A DNA stretch of 64,000 nucleotides from CAZDWZ01 sp964509425 (GTDB taxonomy: Bacteria > Bdellovibrionota_C > UBA2361 > SZUA-149 > CAZDWZ01), in assembly GCA_964509425.1 (NCBI GenBank), contig CAZDWZ010000012.1:81625-145624 (forward strand), written 5' to 3'. Made by a program: the position numbers and the translations under genes. Below, in pieces: positions 59,919-64,000 of this stretch. The notes below the pieces were generated by a model that made no database searches, was not told where the DNA came from, and saw only the letters and a program-made list of their open reading frames with translations. Position 1 is the first letter of the stretch. Each line of letters begins with the position of its first letter.

Positions 59919-61436
59919 ATGCTTGCGCGCGTTCATTCCAGCACCCTGTGGGGTGTGGATGCGGTTCTTGTTCACATCGAAGTTCAGCTCCTCAGTGCAT
60001 TGAGAAGATTCTCCATAGTCGGTCTCCCAGATGGAGTTGTGCGAGAGGCGAAGGAGAGAGTCCGGTGTGCCATTGAGAATAGCGGATTTCCTTTCCCGAA
60101 CGGCGAGGTTATCGTGAACCTCGCTCCGGCGGACCTTCCAAAAGCCGGATCTGCTTTTGACTTAGCAATTGCCTCTGGGATTCTCGTTGCGCTGGGATTG
60201 CTGCCACATTCGGCGATCGATCGCCGACTTCTTCTCGGTGAGCTTGCGCTCGATGGGACGGTAAAGCCCGCTCGAGGAGCGCTCGCTGCCGCATGTCTTG
60301 CTCGTGAGCTGGAGTTCGGAGTTGTCGCGTCTCCACATTCCGCACGAGAGGCTCGATTGGTCAACGAAGTTCCGGTCACTGCAATTACCTCACTTGCTGG
60401 GCTTGTTTCCGGACGGTTCGAAGCGGAGGCGGCCGGAGAACCTGAAGCCCCGGAAGTGGGAGAGGGCAGCTCTCTCTCGTACGGCGACGTCGCCGGCCAG
60501 TTCGAAGCGAAGCGTGCGATGGAGATAGCGGCGGCCGGGTGGCACAATGTTCTCATGATCGGTCCGCCCGGCTCCGGAAAAAGCATGATGGCCAGAAGAT
60601 TGGAAAGCATCCTCCCCGCACCGAGCGCGGAAGAGCAAATCGAAGTCATCAAAATTCGGTCGGCGGATCATTCAGTGGAGTTGGAATCACGTCACCCGGT
60701 CCAAAATGTTCGGCCCTTTCGAAGTCCTCACCATACATTGAGCACGGCGGGGTTGGTTGGCGGCGGATCACATCCTGGGCCGGGGGAGGTCTCGCTCGCA
60801 CATCATGGCGTACTTTTTCTCGATGAGTTGCCGCATATCAAGCGCGACGCCCTCGAAGCGCTGCGCGAACCGCTTGAGACACAACAGGTGGTTATCAGCC
60901 GGGCGAAACAACGAGTCAGCTTTCCGGCGAACTTCCTGCTGATCGCCGCGATGAATCCCTGCCCCTGTGGAAAGCGAGGCGGGACTTCAGGAACATGCAC
61001 CTGCGCTCCGGGACAGGTGCAGAAATATATGGAGAGAATCTCAGGACCGATTCTCGATCGCATCGACTTGCAAACTTGGGTTCCGCCAGTTGCTCTTTCT
61101 GAATTCGTACGCCTAGAGCCCGGCTGCACAGAAACCGATCCCACTGCGCTGATGGCCGAGAGGGTGAGAATTGCTCGACAGGCGCAGGTGGAGAGAGGGG
61201 CGGGACGACTTGTCGCTAACTCACGTCTTTCGCCCGCCCAAGTACGGCGAGTGTGCAAGTTGTCTACCGATTCGGTCGAGCTCCTTGAGTCGGCGAGCAA
61301 GCGTCAGCAGTTGAGCGCTCGCGGATATACCCGGGTTCTAAAAGTCGCACGGACTATCGCCGATCTCGAACGCCGAGCAGAAATTTCGGATGAGCACGTA
61401 AGTGAAGCGCTGTCGTTTCGAATGTCCGCCCTTTAA
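59919..61436 (+). CDS. comM: ComM/YifB-family AAA ATPase (Mg-chelatase-like)
   Basis: 505 residues. ComM-type hexameric helicase linked to branch migration in natural transformation. The N-terminal domain LVHIEVQLLSALRRFSIVGLPDGVVREAKERV is the ChlI-related Lon-like part. AAA+ core: Walker A IGPPGSGKSMMARRL, Walker B VLFLDELPHIK. PCGKRGGTSGTCTC carries cysteines typical of YifB/ComM. GPILDRIDLQ and LSARGYTRVLKVARTIADL end the family pattern. Full length. The pilin operon at 39-43 kb fits possible competence, but no other com gene is present. Confidence 0.95.
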   Translation: MLARVHSSTLWGVDAVLVHIEVQLLSALRRFSIVGLPDGVVREAKERVRCAIENSGFPFPNGEVIVNLAPADLPKAGSAFDLAIASGILVALGLLPHSAIDRRLLLGELALDGTVKPARGALAAACLARELEFGVVASPHSAREARLVNEVPVTAITSLAGLVSGRFEAEAAGEPEAPEVGEGSSLSYGDVAGQFEAKRAMEIAAAGWHNVLMIGPPGSGKSMMARRLESILPAPSAEEQIEVIKIRSADHSVELESRHPVQNVRPFRSPHHTLSTAGLVGGGSHPGPGEVSLAHHGVLFLDELPHIKRDALEALREPLETQQVVISRAKQRVSFPANFLLIAAMNPCPCGKRGGTSGTCTCAPGQVQKYMERISGPILDRIDLQTWVPPVALSEFVRLEPGCTETDPTALMAERVRIARQAQVERGAGRLVANSRLSPAQVRRVCKLSTDSVELLESASKRQQLSARGYTRVLKVARTIADLERRAEISDEHVSEALSFRMSAL

Positions 61437-61577
61437 GTCGAACGGATCGGGCATTTGAGAGCGCGACTCGTCGAAGCTGCAAGCAAATAGCGCCTCCCCG
61501 CAGCCAATGAGCAGGGAGGGCATTGTCCCCGCAGCAGAACAGACTCAGTGATTTAGAGTCTTATCAGTATCCGAAGT

Positions 61578-61901
61578 CTAGCGACCGCGAAGACGCTGAA
61601 TTCGCTCCACGGTGACGGCTGCTTCCAGAACGCCGCGGTTTGCGGGTTTGGTAAATGCGTCTTGGAGCTTGGACATCAGCGAGGTGCTTCCGCGCTGCAT
61701 CCTGCCGGAGGGCGAGGAGGCCGAGCGTTCCGGCCGCTGCGCGCCGAATGCATCATCGGCGCTTGCCGCGTTGCCGTTCATTGCGGCACCACTCACAGCG
61801 TTATCACTCACTGCGTTGTTATTCGTAGCGTTGTTATTCGTAGCGGCGGTGACTCTGCGAAAGCTGCCCAGGCCGGTGGGCGGTACGACGTCGTTTTTCA
61901 T
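61578..61901 (-). CDS. Small protein with N-terminal pentapeptide-like tandem repeat
   Basis: 107 residues, ATG at 61901 with an AAGGAAAGG site. Residues 20-48 are short near-repeats of five residues, NNNA(T/V), SDNAV, SGAAM, NGNAA, coded by 15-bp units at about 61772-61848. The rest is Ser/Arg-rich with a helical C-terminus (SLMSKLQDAFTKPANRG). No known domain; a small secreted or surface protein is not indicated by any signal peptide. Confidence 0.6.
   Translation of the reverse strand: MKNDVVPPTGLGSFRRVTAATNNNATNNNAVSDNAVSGAAMNGNAASADDAFGAQRPERSASSPSGRMQRGSTSLMSKLQDAFTKPANRGVLEAAVTVERIQRLRGR
61772..61848 (-). repeat. 15-bp in-frame repeat units in the 61578 gene
   Basis: GTTGTTATTCGTAGC occurs as two exact adjacent 15-mers on the plus strand near 61815-61845, followed to the left by degenerate copies (e.g. 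GTTATCACTCACTGC). In the gene they code NNNA(x), SDNAV and similar pentapeptides. The 15-base period keeps the frame. Confidence 0.7.
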
Positions 61902-61942
61902 GGCTACCTTTCCTTAAAGAAGAAAGCCGATTAGAAAACACG

Positions 61943-61973
61943 CCCACCGTTAGGCTGGTTTGCCGGCGGTGGG
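61943..61973. promoter_or_regulatory. Hairpin in the 247-base region between the 61578 and HAD genes
   Basis: CCCACCG (61943-61949) pairs with CGGTGGG (61967-61973), 17-base loop. It lies 42 bases upstream of the 61901 start codon and is followed on that strand by TGTTTTCTAATC. Could be a leader terminator or attenuator. Tentative. Confidence 0.35.
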
Positions 61974-62148
61974 TGAAACCATTTTGCTCAACAACTCACA
62001 TCACGGCTTGGCCCCCGGACATTTGCGTCACGGGAGTTGCCAAACGAAGAAGAGAATGGTTGACGACGATCGCTTGCTCGAAATTTACCATGATAAGGAC
62101 GGCCTATCTAGGTATATATATGCGGAAATTTGAGTAAAGGGTTCGGTA

Positions 62149-62838
62149 TTGTCAGCGAAGCCCGCCATAATTTTTGACCTCGACGGTGTCATCATTCACT
62201 CCGAACCCCATTGGGTGAGAGTTTCTTCTGAGTTTTTGCAGAGGGTTATCCCGAGGTGGACGGCCGATGACCAGAAGCGGATTCTGGGGAAAAGTGCGAG
62301 AGACGTCTATCTGCTGTTGTGCTCCGAATATGGTCTCGCCATGAGCTGGGAAGAGTATGTTGGGAGCTATGAGCAGTTGGCCGGGGAGATATATGGAAAA
62401 CTCTCGGAGCCGGTTACCGGCGCATTGGAACTCCTGGCATTTCTGGATCAATCACACTACGAGCTGGCGATTGCGTCATCGGCACCACGCGCGTGGATCG
62501 ACGTCGTCCTGAAGCGATTTTACATCGAGCGGAGATTTCGAGCGGTCGTCGGCGCCGAAGATGTCGCAGGTCGAATTAAGCCCGCGCCTGACCCATATTT
62601 GGCCGCTGCCGCGCTTCTCTCGAGACGGCCGGAGGATTGCATTGCGATCGATGACTCAGGCAAGGGGGTCCAAAGTGCGATTGCAGCCGGCATGCGCGTC
62701 GTGGGGCTTGCGCTGTCGGAGCGCAAAAAGGGCGAGCTCTCGGCCGCAGGGATCGTCTTGACGTCATTGGAGGAGATTCCCGTTCGCAGTTTCGAGAAGT
62801 GGGTCCTCGCGTTGCCGAAACCGCCTTTATTGCGGTAG
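62149..62838 (+). CDS. HAD-superfamily sugar phosphatase/phosphoglucomutase-like
   Basis: 229 residues, TTG start with AAAGG upstream. Haloacid-dehalogenase fold: motif I FDLDGVIIHSE (nucleophile Asp and second Asp), motif II SSAPRAW, motif III lysine in GRIKPAPDPYLAAA, motif IV CIAIDDSGKGVQSAI. Cap type C1, beta-phosphoglucomutase-like. Cytoplasmic; the substrate cannot be stated. Confidence 0.9.
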   Translation: MSAKPAIIFDLDGVIIHSEPHWVRVSSEFLQRVIPRWTADDQKRILGKSARDVYLLLCSEYGLAMSWEEYVGSYEQLAGEIYGKLSEPVTGALELLAFLDQSHYELAIASSAPRAWIDVVLKRFYIERRFRAVVGAEDVAGRIKPAPDPYLAAAALLSRRPEDCIAIDDSGKGVQSAIAAGMRVVGLALSERKKGELSAAGIVLTSLEEIPVRSFEKWVLALPKPPLLR

Positions 62839-62869
62839 AACGTCCAGCGTCAAAATATTGGTGGAAAAC

Positions 62870-63433
62870 ATGTTCAATGCGAGTGAATGGAAGAGCGCAG
62901 CTCAATCGAATCGAAATAACCTCTGGGTCCTCGTGGGGTTTGTGCTCGCGGCCGCTTTCATGCGGTTTCTTCCCCATCCTCCGAATTTCCTGCCGACGAC
63001 GGCCATCGCGATTTTTGCAGGATGCCAATTCCCCTCAATGCTTGTCGCCGCGGGGGTTGTGCTTGGGTCGATGGCGCTGAGCGATCTCTTCCTCGGCTTT
63101 CACTCGACGATGCCGTTTGTCTACTTGGCCCTCATTCTCATCATCCTCATGGGCACCCTTCTCAAGGGTCGGGAAAATGCGCTGCCTGTGCTCGGTGTGA
63201 CGCTTGCGAGCTCCGTACTATTTTTCTTCATTTCTAATTTCGGCGTCTGGGCGATGCAGACTTTGTATCCGAAGAATTTGGCAGGGCTTCAGGCCTGTTA
63301 CATTGCCGCGCTGCCCTTTTTTCAGAACTCAATTATCTCTGATTTCTTTTACGTCATTCTTCTCTTCGGAGCGTTCGCGGTGGTGAAGCAGTCGAATCCT
63401 CTGGCTGCAAGACGAGGAAGCTCTGCTGCCTAG
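62870..63433 (+). CDS. DUF6580-family membrane protein
   Basis: 187 residues from the ATG at 62870. About five membrane segments, with the signature block ARFLPHPPNFLPTTAIAIFAG (here AFMRFLPHPPNFLPTTAIAIF) and GMALSDLFLGFHS-like segment. DUF6580 resembles S components of ECF vitamin transporters, but transport is not shown. Small gap after the HAD gene, so likely one operon. Confidence 0.85.
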   Translation: MFNASEWKSAAQSNRNNLWVLVGFVLAAAFMRFLPHPPNFLPTTAIAIFAGCQFPSMLVAAGVVLGSMALSDLFLGFHSTMPFVYLALILIILMGTLLKGRENALPVLGVTLASSVLFFFISNFGVWAMQTLYPKNLAGLQACYIAALPFFQNSIISDFFYVILLFGAFAVVKQSNPLAARRGSSAA

Positions 63434-63439
63434 CCGCTT

Positions 63440-64000
63440 CTAAAGGCCGGCCTCACTCACCAAAAATCTGAGAACGGCGCTCACGATCGGTTCTAGCACC
63501 TTTTGAACCGCGCCCAAGTAAAGCAGAAGGAAGACCAGTGGAATTCCCCAACGTTCGAGCTTCGCGACGCGTCTCGCCCAAGGGAGCGGGAGAAATCCAA
63601 CTAAAATTCGTCCGCCGTCGAGCGGCGGAATCGGGAACAGATTAAATGTTCCGAGTACGAGGTTTACGAGCAACCCGTGAAAGAGCCAGCCAAAGACGAC
63701 CAGCGACACCTCCGAAGGAGGTTGTAAGGCTCCAGCCTGCAGGTAGGGTACCGCGAGCTTTAGTGCGATGCAACACATGGCCGCGAGAATGAAGTTCACG
63801 ACAGGCCCCGCGAGCGCAACGATTGCCATTCCGCGGCGAGGATTCTTGAAGTGCCGGGGATCTACAGGCACAGGCTTCGCACCGCCGAACACAACTGGAG
63901 AACCGCTTAGAATCAGGAGCCCGGGAAGAAGAAGCGTCAATACCGGATCAATGTGTTTGATCGGATTGAGTGTAATTCGCCCGAGTGCCCGTGCCGTCGG
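63440..64000 (-). CDS. Site-2 protease (M50), N-terminally cut by the window end
   Basis: 186 residues are visible and the frame runs off base 64000, so the HEXXH zinc motif is not in view. Visible motifs fix the family: ARALGRITLNPIKHIDPV before the first helix shown, KPVPVDPRHFKNPRRGM, and FNLFPIPPLDGGRIL, which contains the third zinc-ligand aspartate. Membrane-embedded metalloprotease of the compact group with no PDZ domain. Convergent with the DUF6580 gene, 6 bases apart. Confidence 0.92.
   Translation of the reverse strand, partial: PTARALGRITLNPIKHIDPVLTLLLPGLLILSGSPVVFGGAKPVPVDPRHFKNPRRGMAIVALAGPVVNFILAAMCCIALKLAVPYLQAGALQPPSEVSLVVFGWLFHGLLVNLVLGTFNLFPIPPLDGGRILVGFLPLPWARRVAKLERWGIPLVFLLLYLGAVQKVLEPIVSAVLRFLVSEAGL

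Noticed and set aside
61902..62148. Possible c-di-GMP-I (GEMM) riboswitch, because the minus strand has GCCGGCAAACCAGCC
   Set aside because: The rest of the GEMM consensus (GAAA tetraloop receptor region and the GGGACGCAAAGCC block) is missing; only the hairpin was kept as a tentative feature.

Overview
The window is an ordinary-density piece of a Gram-negative (diderm) bacterial chromosome, roughly 52% G+C by eye, with about 62 protein genes and one tRNA. I see no integrase, transposase, phage gene, rRNA or CRISPR array. The diderm assignment rests on several exported proteins and lipoproteins, a DUF1329 envelope protein, MreB plus bactofilin, and type IV minor pilins. The mix (DUF4331, DUF6655, bactofilin, roadblock/DUF4388, EF-hand exported proteins, orphan NuoI) points loosely to a deltaproteobacteria-like or Bdellovibrionota/Myxococcota-like lineage or an uncultured relative. 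That is inference and not firm.

Layout. Bases 1-13 kb hold a cut LOG-family gene, a run of small exported proteins of unknown function, CorA, a TerB-like protein, a PAQR/hemolysin III protein, a DUF4331 pair with a TPR protein, and zinc-ribbon proteins. Bases 12-19 kb hold a two-domain methyltransferase, an M23 peptidase, a second methyltransferase, a mreB-bactofilin operon and inorganic pyrophosphatase. Bases 19-27 kb hold a PrsW-type protease and a sulfur-amino-acid neighbourhood (cysteine desulfurase, Rrf2 regulator, cysteine dioxygenase overlapping an FAD/NAD(P)-binding protein), then purT and an EF-hand protein.

Bases 27-38.5 kb are the accessory-looking part: a surface-polysaccharide ABC ATPase with an N-terminal hexapeptide repeat, a methyltransferase with a coiled-coil tail, a 1162-residue protein with a caspase-like (clan CD) His/Cys pair, two convergent periplasmic binding proteins without permeases, and a thioredoxin-like exported protein. 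Bases 39-43 kb are a minor pilin operon (PilV, PilW, PilX and FimT-like proteins) led by a small exported protein.

Bases 43-64 kb return to housekeeping: holA, tRNA-Phe, a 1525-residue acidic zinc-ribbon/RDD protein, rsmE, a DsbA-fold protein, an isolated nuoI, a DUF4388/roadblock protein, DUF1329, a HerA-like ATPase, argG facing an M20 deacylase across a shared bidirectional terminator, a sugar dehydrogenase, comM, a HAD phosphatase, a DUF6580 membrane protein and a site-2 protease cut by the window end.

The most unusual items are the caspase-like giant, the split DUF4331 pair, an in-frame membrane anchor placed directly after a UGA stop (6719-6787), the giant RDD protein, and tandem in-frame repeats at the start of two genes. 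Start codons were chosen from Shine-Dalgarno (SD) sites and signal peptides, so several differ from the longest possible frame.
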